Of a stretch of 64,000 nucleotides of DNA, positions 10,814 to 21,400 are shown piece after piece. The DNA is taken from assembly GCA_013146195.2 (NCBI GenBank), contig CM028377.1:36771632-36835631 (forward strand), written 5' to 3'. Position 1 is the first letter of the stretch, and each line of letters starts with the position of its first letter. The stretch is from Codonopsis lanceolata (lineage: Eukaryota; Streptophyta; Magnoliopsida; Asterales; Campanulaceae). Made by a program: the position numbers and the translations under genes. The notes below the pieces were generated by a model, which did no database searches, was not told where the DNA came from, and saw only the letters and a program-made list of their open reading frames with translations.

Positions 10814-13800
10814 CTATTGTGTTTTAGCCATCCAAATCTGAGCCATCAGATTGGTAATAGGGACATCAGCAGTTGGTGGAGGGGTCCAGGCAGCGAGTCC
10901 TTTTTGAGAATCTGACTGAGCCAAGGAGGTTAGCTCATCTTCTGTGTAGGGCACCAAGGCATGGCCCGGGAGAGCAGAGGGGAAAAAAGGGGTGTTAGTT
11001 CCACATTTAGCGAGTTGGTCTGGCTGCACATCCATCTCGCTGCACGCTAGCTGCCTAAGGACATGATTCACTCCTTGAAAGAAGAAGGGGTAGGCTTGCT
11101 CTTCAACACTTGCTTGGAAATCATTAGAGTTCTTGTAGTCGGCAATGACTGCTTCTTTCTGCTCCTCGCTTGCATGGGATAGCTCCACCCTTAGTTGTTT
11201 TTCTCTCTCAACTGCCTCCTTCTTGGTCTTCTCCAGCTCGCTGACAGCCTCTTTGAGTTCCTTCCTCACTTGGCTTATATTTTTCAGAGCAGCCTCCTCG
11301 GATTTCTTAGAGAAATTGAGGTGTGACTCCGGTGCCTTTTTCTCCTCTTCTAGTTTAGAGAGCTCGGTAACTTTTGTAGTCATGGCCTCCTTGCACTCCT
11401 TAAGCTCAGTTCGGAGGGAGTTGAGTTGTTCCTCAAGAGTGTTCTTCTCTGAAGACAAGGAGCTGGAGGATTTGAGGTTGTCGATTAGCCGGTCATATAA
11501 GAGCTCAGTCTTGGTGGCCATCTGAAATGGAAACATGGTTAAAAACAAGAGTACACAATGATCATTCATTTTGGTAATAGTGAGGGAATTGGTTACCTCG
11601 GTCATGCACATCCATATTTCTCCGATGAGGACTGAGCTAGGAAGCTCGACACTTCTTTTTCGGATGCCAGTATGGCGGAGCCTCTTCACCATGCCAAGTC
11701 CAATAGTGGCCGCATGCCCGCCCCGTCTGTTAGTATTGAGGTTGGCCAGGTCGGGTACATTGGCCACTTCAGCTATTATCTTGGCCACGAGCTCTCAGGT
11801 TTCCGACATCTCAAAATTATCCCTTTGCCATATGGGTGCCTGTGAGCTCGATGCTTCAGCTGGCTCACTTTGGTCTGTCCGCGACCTGGTTCTCCTGTCG
11901 GTTGGAGCTTCAGGGGCAGGTTGTTTGGTTGGTTGCAGGGCAGGAGCAGTTGGAGTGGGGGCAGGAGCTATAACCGCAGCAGTTGTAGGGATAGAAGTGG
12001 CAACCCGGTTTGTTTCAGTCACTTGGGTAGATCCACGTCATGTGTTTGTAGTAGGAACGGTGGGAAGGGGAGCAGGCTCTAGGGCGGCCATTTGTGTGTT
12101 TCTTCCGGTGGCTCTCCTCTTCATGGCCTGGAGAAATCGTTTGGAATCTTCTAGTTGCTTCATGTCTGCAGGAAGAGTTATGAAGAATTGGTAAGAGCTT
12201 TGATTGAAATAAGAAGTAAAGAAAAGTTGAAATTGAAATTTGTACAAACCAGAAAGAGAAAAACAGTGCGATTGATCGAATGCAGGGCACTCGCTGGGAA
12301 ATCTACCTCCGTGGCAGCTACCCTAGTATGGGTGAGGTACTTCGGCTTCTATGACAACTCGGGGCTCAATTCCTTCAACAGGCCAATTTAATATCCCGGC
12401 CAGTCGAAGCAAGGGGGCATCAAAGGTAAGGGCTACCCAGTCTAGTACCCAATACTCCAAGCGGTTTTCTAAAAGCTTTTGCTGGGGTTCTCAAGGCAAT
12501 CTTGTCGTATTTGGCGATTTCTAAATTTTCTAAAGCCTCCCCTTCCTGTCTTCGCCAATATGACTAAATTACCCTTACTAAAAGTTTCTTATGGTGACTT
12601 TTTAAGAAAAGCAAAATTTAGTTGTCAAGGTCCGACAAATCCCGAATCCAAACAAATTCCATCCACTAACCTCTTCTTTTTCAAATCAATCACTATACCA
12701 AAATGCAATCCAAGCCTCACTGATCTCCCTTTGCATCGAAAATTCCCAGGCCGCTTTTGTTGAGATAAAAAATGTTAGAAGGGGTCTGATGCTTGCTGTT
12801 TCCCATCTTAAGTGCTTGGCCCAAGGAAATTAAATGGGATAGCGTGGCTACTTTGGCTGTGATTTTGGTCCTCGATTGAGCAAGGCGCACCCAACACTAT
12901 TATCTCGATCTTTGCATCTAGAGATGAGCATAACAAGGAGTCAACGCCTTTTTGAGTGGTTCCCTCGATTGCTATGATTTTCATGAACTCGTCTTGTCAA
13001 GGCGAAATCTCGTGCATATTTTGTTTTACGTTTATGGCTTTCTTTCTCGCCCATTCCGAATGGAAAGTGAATGTGTTTCTTGTTTTGGACGGTTTCGGCA
13101 CCCATGAACGGAGCTCGGGGCATATACGTCGTAGTCCGTGAGTAACGAGAAACAAAGTATTGTCGTTTCCCAGCGATTGGAGCTTGGGGTTTAAGGGGGA
13201 AGAGAGGGAGAGTTCAAAATCCAAGCCTTAGGCTTAGATTGTGTTGGGGCGTTGGCCAGATGGGTTTGTGATGCGATCTTTGAAATTCAGATTGGCTGGT
13301 TGGTTGACCAGATGGGTTTGTGTCGATTTTTAGTGTAATGGAGGAGAGAGGTGGAGAGGAGGGGTGCAACTGGAGAGAGAGAAGTAGATCATGGTCTCAT
13401 GTTCTGTAAATGTCGGGAAATGAAGAAGGGGCATTATCGTCAATTAAAAAGAAAACAAACGGCAAAACTAACGCTAACGGTGGGAAGGGGCAAATTGGTC
13501 CAAAAATACATGTCCAGGGACCAAATTCTATTGTTTTTTTGTCCGGGGACCAAAACATTGATTTTCGACATGTCCAGGGACCAAATTAATATTTAATTCT
13601 TTTCTAAATAGGGAGCAAAAGGCCACCCAACTCTCAATTCAACGAGCAGTGCTTTTCCGTCCCAGGAGTCAACTTTGTTGTGGTCGTCGGACAGAAGTTA
13701 GAAGTAGTTGGGGTTAGAACGGCCAGTAATGCGCCCGCTCTTCTTGTCCAGGGAAAACAAAAAGAACTTTCTAAATAATGCCATGCTGGGTTCGAACCCG

Positions 13801-14430
13801 AGCAGCCGGCAGGAAACGGTATACGCGACCAGGAATCTTACCGTGGTGAGGGTTAGGTCGCAGGGTAAGGCATTGTTCATAAGTAGGAATTCAGCAAAGA
13901 AGGGATCTAAAAGGAGTCTCAGGGCGACCAGGAAAAAATCAAAATAAAACACCATTCGATCTCCCTGGAAATTATGTCCTTTCTCCTCGATGTCCAGATC
14001 GAAGGCTTTCGCTCGGTAGTCTTTGGGGTCCATACCCAATGAGTAGAACTAGGCGCCGACATCGTCCTCACAGGTCAAGTCATCCCATTTGAGTGGGGGG
14101 GACGTTGGAGATGATCTGTTTGCCTTTAAAGGCGTCTTTGTTCTTTCCAGCTCGCGGATTGCTCGAGCTGGGGAGGTTATTTTTAACCTGTTCACTTTCC
14201 TTGGAAGTGTTCTCCTCGTTTCTAATCGTTGTATCCCCTATTATATTTGGAGGATCTACAGTTTCTTCTGTAAAGTGTTGGCGTTTTCGACGGATTAAGG
14301 AAATTTCTTCCAGCTCGGTCTCTTCAGAGCTGGAAGATCTTGTGTCCGAGCTCTCCTCCGTTTCGGTAGAGGCTCCATGGTCGTAGCTATGACCTTCAAT
14401 TTCAGATTGAGTCTCGTCGCTGGCAGACAT
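10814..14430 (-). pseudogene. Antisense gene of the Tat element (PF04195-like), broken
   Basis: It is read opposite to pol, as known for Grande/Tat-type elements. The best start is the ATG at 14430, directly after a TAG|G splice acceptor. The N-terminus is acidic and Ser/Glu-rich. A PF04195-like block (MVFYFDFFLVALRLLLDPFFAEFL, then CRLLGFEP) lies at about 13960-13780 after a frameshift. A 1.1-kb insertion splits the gene. The HPY-stop-GSC...EC motif (TAG in place of the Trp codon, 12333-12335) lies near 12350-12295. An intron precedes the MKQLEDSKRFLQAMKRR segment (near 12160); a P/A/T-rich linker and a 75-bp GT-AG intron (11596-11522) follow, then a long coiled coil (about 11500-11120). The tail ends in a LVPYTEDELTSLA motif and TAG. 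Function unknown; the product may be structural or regulatory. Confidence 0.75.
12474..13599. mobile_element. 1.1-kb insertion in the antisense gene
   Basis: The antisense gene is readable on both sides (VLDW segment near 12440; RVGWPFAPYL near 13630) but not within this stretch. The sequence is flanked by TTTTCTAAA at 12465-12473 and 13600-13608, a possible 9-bp target duplication as made by Mutator-like elements. It lacks obvious inverted termini. It contains three repeats of a CAGGGACCAAATT-type phrase near 13515-13590. Class uncertain. Confidence 0.5.
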
Positions 14431-14963
14431 CCTACAGGAAACGAATCGAGGAATACACATTAAACCTTGCTCGGGTAGTTAGGCAAGAGTAGATCAAGTA
14501 AAAACCCATGGCAAGAGCCTAGCCTAAGATCGGTGAATGGGGCACCGATTAGGTATTCCTCGATTCCTCTATTTTGAGTGGGTTAAGTGTGTGACAGATA
14601 AAGGAACAGGATGGACAGAGAGGAAGCGGGTATTAGATGTTTTTGATTTACGACATATTTACTTTCAGATCGTAACAAAACTCATCATGTACCCAGTTGA
14701 TGTTTGTGAACCCTAAAATCTGAGCCCTAATGTAGGGGTTCTAGCAAGGAGAAACAGAAATTGCAGCAAGACTAACAATGAGTGAAGAAATACGTGTTGA
14801 TGTAGAAGAGTTGAGTTGAAGATCCTGGAAGCTTCGTTTGCGCGGATTGAACGCAGGAACAAGTAGTTTCGACACTGATGTTGTCTCTGAATGCAGAGAT
14901 AAGAGAGGTTCTTTCGATTTTTGATTTTGCTCTGGGTAAAGTGTGAAATGGAAGGGAACTCAA

Positions 14964-14972
14964 GTTTTTATA
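14964..14972 (-). promoter_or_regulatory. Putative TATA box of the antisense gene
   Basis: TATAAAAAC on the minus strand, about 540 bp upstream of the ATG at 14430. Similar boxes precede the same gene in the other two Tat elements. Confidence 0.45.
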
Positions 14973-15253
14973 CCAAGATAAGTCGTCGGTTGGGGCTCCC
15001 AAGGGTTTCGTCATCATTAGGGCACGAAAATCGGGGCATAGCATTTAATGGTTCGTTAGGGAATGAGCCCGCGTGGGGGCATATGGCGGCTGATGACGGC
15101 CCGTCCTTTCAAGTCCTTTGGGCTGGCAATCACTCATAAACGTCTGGTTGAGGATGACTCTAGATGAATTCATGAAAAGGTATATCTCAAGAGCGTTCTG
15201 GCCTGGGGATTCTAAATTCTTTTCCTCGCTCCGAGCATATATGCTCGACAGAT

Positions 15254-15270
15254 AAGGAGCAGGGGGCTAC
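15254..15270 (+). other. Polypurine tract of the Tat element
   Basis: AAGGAGCAGGGGGCTAC lies immediately before the TG of the 3' LTR. This is the primer site for plus-strand DNA synthesis, and nearly the same tract (AGGAGCAGGGGGCCAC) is found in the third Tat element. Confidence 0.8.
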
Positions 15271-15913
15271 TGAATTGTCTGGCCCAATAGGCCCAACATA
15301 CAAGTCACGTGCCCGGCACGTATTCACCAATCACGAGCAAAGCACGTGCATTCTAAGAACCAGGCCATATTAAGGAAACGGGCAGCGTCCATAATTATGC
15401 TGCAAGCTGGGGGCTCAATACCCAGCGGGCAAGAATGCAGCGAGCTGGGGGCTTACCCAGCAGGAAAATATGCATCGAGCAGGATTTACCAAGCTCATTT
15501 ATGAAGGTAACGGTTGTCTTGAATGTGGGCAGTTACTTCCGTGAAACCCGCCATCATTGCCATGATGTTACTGTTGTGATGAATGGGGCAGTTAATATGA
15601 CAGTTAATGTGCCCGCTATTCATGCCATGATGTTTAATGAGCAGTTACTCTCGGGCACAAGCTATAAAAACCCCTCGAGACAGAAGATGGAGGTATGTGA
15701 TTCTAAATATTGGCCTAAACTCTGTCAAATTGTTTACTCAGCTAATTACTAAGCTAACTCTCATGCCCGAGGGCTTTTGCAGGGAGTGCCCCTGCCTAGT
15801 TTATTGTTCTTTGCTTGTTTACAGGGTTGGACCTTGAAGATTACGAATAAATTGAAAGCTGGATATCCAGTTGAAGAAGCCCAGTGCATCCCAGGATTAT
15901 TTTGGACGCATCA
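15271..15913 (+). repeat. 3' LTR of the truncated Tat element
   Basis: Begins TGAATTGTC after the polypurine tract and ends ...ACGCATCA, like the CACATCA end of the complete element. A TATA box (TATAAAAA, 15663) precedes the presumed RNA start. 643 bp; its 5' partner is missing. Confidence 0.8.
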
Positions 15914-16828
15914 TTACTAATAGAAATTGAAAAGATATCCTACATTTATTAAAAAATGATGTTGGTTTTAAAAGTTTTTAGATAAAAAACTTTTACTTTT
16001 ATAATCAATATAATAAAAGAGATGCATCCCACGTTATTTAGGAAGAGATGTTGATTATAAAAAAATTTAAAATAAAAGACTTATACTATTATTACCAAAT
16101 GATGATATGTATTACACATTGGTTAGAGAGCGATGCTCATTTTAAAAGTTTACAGTTATTAGCTATAGAAAAGAAATATTTCACATTATTAGTTTAAAAA
16201 GTTTTTAGATGATGTATTTCACATTGGTTACAAAGAAATGTATCTCATATTATTTAGAAATGAGTATTGATTATAAAAATCATTAGATAAAGACATCATT
16301 TATTATTACCAATAGAAAATATGTATCCACATTGTTTAGAAATGAATGTTGGTTAAAAAGTCTTTTATCTACTACTATTATTACTAATAGAAAATATGTA
16401 TACCACATGGTTAGAATGCGGTATTGGTTTAAAAAGTTTTTAGATAAAAGATTTAAACTTTCATTACTAATAAAAATATAAAATAAGCATCTCACATTGT
16501 TTAAAAATGAATTATGAATTTAAAAGGTTTTATCAAAATGACTTCTAATATTATTATCAAGTTAGATGTTAATTTTAAAAGTATTTAGGTAAAAAAAGAT
16601 TATTATTAATACAAAGTATGTATCTCACATTAGGTAGAAACTTATATTAATTTTAAAAGTATTTAGGTAAAAAATTGTTTAATATTAGTAACAATAGAAA
16701 AAAAAATTATAATAATGGAAGAGATTAACAATCTAATTATAATGTCCAAAAGTTATATTATTATTATAAAATATATATATATATATATCTCACATTGTAC
16801 CCGTGTGAAGCGCGGGCTAAATAACTAG
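15914..16828 (+). mobile_element. AT-rich repeat block with Helitron-like 3' end
   Basis: About eight degenerate units of 80-115 bp share ATTACTAATAGAAA, ATGTATCTCACATT and TTTTAAAAGTTTTTAGATAAA. The block ends in the hairpin CCCGTGTGAAGCGCGGG followed by CTAAATAACTAG and a host T, the layout of a Helitron 3' terminus (hairpin then CTRR, inserted before T). No 5' TC end could be fixed, possibly because the Tat element inserted there. Confidence 0.55.
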
Positions 16829-17506
16829 TAAATAGTGATACTGAAATCATGTCACACTTTTTTGAATTGTCCGTTTGAAAATCAAACTTTTTAAAGTTTC
16901 TGTTTGAAAACCAAACCTTTTAAAAAAAGACTCTTTTTAGTAGTTCATTAATAATAAAATGACAATTTTAATTTTTAATTTTTTAAAGTAGAGTTTTTAA
17001 GTAAAACATCTCAAAACGAAATAATGGGCCCTTTGTTCAGAACGAATTAGTATTATCTTATTGTTTCAAGCTAGCTATCTTCTACGTTTTTTAAAATAAA
17101 TTTTTGGGGCATATTCTACCGGTCTCTTTTTTTAAGTTTCTAACTCCAAAAGTCTATAGTTTTTTTTTTCAACCGCAAAAGACCACTTTTCGAAATATTG
17201 TTCCAAAATGTCATCGTCTTTATCAATAGCTTCGGCAACACACTTTGGATTCGAAAATCACGATTGTTTGCAATGAAACGGGGATCGACCTGTCCAGTCA
17301 GATCGCGGGGGCCGAGAGGGCAGGGCCCCGTCGTGGGAGTTTGGGGGCAACGCCTGAAAGGTAAACGAGTTTTTTTATTCATGAAATACGAAACTATAAT
17401 TGATCTGTGCTGGGTTGAAGAATTTTTTTGTTGGGACGAAGGCAGAGAAAGAAAAGGAAGGCTTATGACAGAGGAGATGGAAGAAGCATGTGGATGACGT
17501 GGTCTG
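16829..17506. other. No gene seen
   Basis: AT-rich intergenic DNA. A GC-richer patch at 17270-17360 can be read as protein on either strand but matches nothing I know. Confidence 0.4.
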
Positions 17507-17890
17507 GTTCATTATGATTTTGTATCGCGGTTCAAAAATTAATGCACTAAAATTGATGAATCACGGTTCAAGAAAAACTAGCAATTATGCTATTGAACTG
17601 CGGTTCAAAAATTAATACACTAAAATTGATGAATCACGGTTCAAAAATATACTAGCAATTACATTATTGAACCACGGTGCAAAAATTAATGCACTAAAAT
17701 TGATGAATCAAGGTTCAAAAATAGATTAGCAATTACACTAACCGTGGTTCAAAAATTAATGCACTAAAACTGATGAATCGCGGTACAAAAATAGACTAGC
17801 AGCTACACTGTTGAATCTCTATTCAAAAAATAATGCGATAAAATTAATAAATCGCAGTGCAAAAATAATAACCTCCGTAACGTGTCTACA
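17507..17890 (-). repeat. 73-bp satellite-like tandem repeat (small array)
   Basis: About five units of 73 bp, each with two copies of a half-palindrome around the CCGCGGTTC core (many decayed to CACGGTTC or CGCGGTAC). Reverse-complemented, the unit matches the larger array at 47110-48840. Confidence 0.8.
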
Positions 17891-18165
17891 GTTTATTAAA
17901 GATATCATAGTCATTTTGCCATAAAAAGTAACTTTTTCCGTTTGAAAATAAAAATAGTGACTTTAGTGATTAAAAGTTTCAAAAAATGGATCGACCTGTA
18001 ATTTTTTCTCATTTTTTAAAATAACGTTTTAAAAAACTAAAAATACTTAAAGATAGTAGATAATTTTAAATGAAAGAAAAGATATACAATGAACACAATC
18101 CTTTTGCTCCAACCTCGTCAAAGAAGTCAATTGAAAAACTTAGCATTAAGCACCAAATAACCATT

Positions 18166-18471
18166 TGTTAGAATTTGAGCTTCATAGTAGTTCTTTGACA
18201 ATCTTGAAGAATCGATCAAATACAGGAAGAGAAGAAATTTTATTTCATTGCAAAAATTGATTGTTTCCATACACAGGCTGAATTATTTATACAGGAGAAT
18301 CAAATAACAAACTAACTGACTGCTAACAACAAAACTGCCTAACTATTAGAAACTGACACTCGACACCCCTGAAAAATATGAAGGCAGAATTAATGATTTA
18401 CACACAACCCCTTCAACTTACTGGCTGAATTATCTTCATTAATCTCTTGAAACACTTTGGTAGCTTTAACA
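18166..18471 (-). repeat. 3' LTR of the copia element
   Basis: 306 bp. It encodes the last 27 codons of pol, so coding sequence overlaps U3. Near-identical to 23056-23362. Confidence 0.95.
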
Positions 18472-21400
18472 CCCCCACTCAAGTTGAAAGTGGAGAAAAG
18501 ATTCTTAACTTGCAACTTGCTCAGCAAATAAGAAAACTTGGCACTGGGCAATGCTTTAGTGAAGATATCAGCAACTTGAAGATGTGTAGATATATATCTA
18601 GTACTGATCAGGTTCTTCTGTACCATGTTTCTTACAATATGGCAGTCAATTTCTATATGTTTTGTCCTCTCATGATAAACTGGGTTAGCAGCTATATAAA
18701 TGGCTGATTTATTATCACAGAAGAGAGGAATGGGATCAGTGTTTGAGACATTAAAATCTCTGAGTATTGCTGTGATCCAGGTTAGTTCACAGCAAGTATT
18801 TGCCATGCTCCTGTATTCAGCTTCAGATGAAGATCTGCTAACAATGCTTTGCTTCTTGCTTTTCCATGAAATGAGAGAATTTCCAAGAAACACACAGAAT
18901 CCTGATACAGATCTTCTGGTAATTGGACAAGATGCCCAGTCTGAATCACAATAAGCAGTAAGCTTTAAAGGAGAATTAGCAGGAAAGAAAAGACCTTGCC
19001 CTGGACTATTTTTGAGATATTTCACAAGTCTCAATCCAGCTTTCCAATGTTCAGTTGTGGGTTTAGCCATAAATTGGCTTAGGATGTGCACACCATAGGC
19101 TATATCTGGCCTAGAAATGGTTAGGTAAATAAGCCTGCCTATCAGTCTTCTGTAAGGCAATGGATCTTTTAAAGGAATTCCTGGATTGGTTGCAAGATTA
19201 TGATGAGTTTCAATAGGAGTAAGCTTGGGCTTAGCATTGAGAAGACCACAGTCTTTTATAATGTCTACTGTATACTTCCTTTGATGAAGACACAGACCAG
19301 TAGAGTTCTTTTCAACTTCAAGTCCAAGGAAGTATCTAAGGTTGCCCAAATCTTTTACAGGAAACTTAGAATGAATATGATCTTTAACTTTAGCAATGAG
19401 GTCCTTGTTATTTCTTGAAATTAAAAGATCATCAACATAGACAAGTATAGCAACAAAGTTCTCATTGGATCTCATAGTAAATAAAGTATGATCATTAGGT
19501 GATTGAGAGAAACCAAATTCAGTAAGAGTGGAGGAAAACTTCTCAAACCATTGTCTTGGGGCCTGCTTGAGACCATAGAGTGATTTGTGCAGTTTGCACA
19601 CTACATGCCCTTTGTTCTTAGGCAGATTATGCTTATATCCAGGGGGAGGATCCATATAAATCTCTTCATTCAGATCTCCATGTAAGAATGCATTTGATAC
19701 ATCCATATGTGTAATGTCCCATTTCTTTGAGGCTACAATAGATATAAGTATTCTGACAGATGTCATCTTTGCTACAGGAGCAAAGGTTTCAAAATAGTCA
19801 TTACCTTCCACTTGTGTAAATCCTTTAGCAACTAATCTGGCTTTGTATTTATCAACACTCCCATCAGGTTTGTACTTGATTCTAAAAATCCATTTTGATC
19901 CAACTTTATGTTTCTTTTCAGGGAGATGTTCTAAAGTCCAGGTTTTGTTGGCTTCCAAGGCCTTTAGTTCTTCTTCCATAGCTTTACACCATAGGGGGTC
20001 TTTGGCAGCACTCTCATAGGTTTGAGGTTCAGAGACTTTGGATATATTACATGAGTATTTCATATATTCTGAAGATGTTTGGTTGTAGTTACAGTAGTTA
20101 CTAAAAGGGTAAAGAAGGGTAGCATTAGTAGTTGTATCACTATGAGTTTGAAGTTGTGAAGGAAGATCAGTGTAGTCCCTAAATTTTGCAGGAATAGATC
20201 TGTTTCTTACAGGTCTATTTGTAGGGATACTGATTTTAGGCTGAGATGTAGTGGTATTGTTAATAGGTTCATTATTAAGGTTGTCTGTATGAATATTTTC
20301 AGTGGGAATGGGAAGATGATCTTCCTCATTATCAGAGAGATTGGGAGTGTCAGATGTAGGAAACATGCTTTTATTGATGGTTTCATTTTGATTATTGGCT
20401 TTGAAAGGAAAGACTTCTTCACAGAAGCTTACATCCCTGCTAAAGAAGGTTCTTTTAGTGGTTAGATTAAGGCATTTATAGGCCTTTTTGGTAAAGGCAT
20501 AACCAAGAAAAACACACTTTTGAGCTCTGGGCATGAACTTATCCCTATTAAGAGTAAGTGTTGAGGCATAGCACAAACAACCAAAGGTTTTAAAATGATC
20601 ATACTTTGGTCTTGTACCATACAGGACTTCAAAGGGGGATTTGAGTTTCAGGACAGAATTTGGGAGTCTGTTAATAAGGTAGGTGGCTGTAAGCAGACAA
20701 TCCCCCCAAAAATGAATAGGGATATTTGATTGGAATTTAAGAGCTCTAGCTAATTCCATTAAATGTCTGTGCTTTCTTTCAACTCTCCCATTCTGTTGTG
20801 GTGTTTCAGTACAAGAACTTTGATGTATAATGCCTAAAGAATCAAGAAGGGAATTCATACAAGAGTTAAAGAATTCAGTTCCATTATCAGATCTGATTTC
20901 TTTAATACTTCTATTGAATTGAGTTTTAACCATAGTGATGAAGTTCTGCCTTAGATGACAAACATTAGCTTTGGACTTAAGAAGGATAGTCCAAGTTGCC
21001 CTAGTATGGTCATCCACAATAGTGAGAAAAGAATTGAATCCATCATGAGTATAGTGTCTATATGGCCCCCACACATCACAATGTAGGAGAACAAAGGCAG
21101 TAGTACTATGAGAGTTACTTAGGTTGAATTGTTGTCTAGTTTGTCTAGCTAGATGACAGATATCACAATCAAAATGTTTGTAATTTTTGAACTTTAAAGA
21201 GCTTAGAGAGTCTATATTTTTCATAGCATGTAAAGGAAGATGACCAAGTCTTTTATGCCACAGATACAAAGGATCAACAGAAAAAGAACTATAATGAAAA
21301 TCACTATTTTCAACATGAAGAGGAACATTTTTATTTATATTGAAGGAAGAGTGATCAGCTGGATAGATTTTCTGGTTGGTATCTTCTTTGTGATGGCATG

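Larger units (their letters stand above)
6825..15913 (+). mobile_element. Tat-type Ty3/gypsy retrotransposon, 5' truncated
   Basis: Parts in order: RT and RNase H, a second plant-type RNase H, integrase, a convergent antisense gene, a polypurine tract and one LTR. Two RNase H domains before integrase define the Tat lineage. The 5' LTR, gag and protease are absent; the 61-bp repeats join the element at the start of the RT region. It is dead: pol carries multiple stops and a frameshift. The 3' LTR (15271-15913) begins TG and ends CA. Confidence 0.9.

Noticed and set aside
11145..12194. Two Ser/Leu-rich and Gly-rich plus-strand frames (126 and 207 codons)
   Set aside because: Mirror images of the coiled-coil and P/A/T-rich exons of the antisense gene; low-complexity complements give long open frames by chance.
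18447..19418. Several 70-90 codon plus-strand frames over the copia element
   Set aside because: All are opposite to the intact pol frame with its catalytic motifs.
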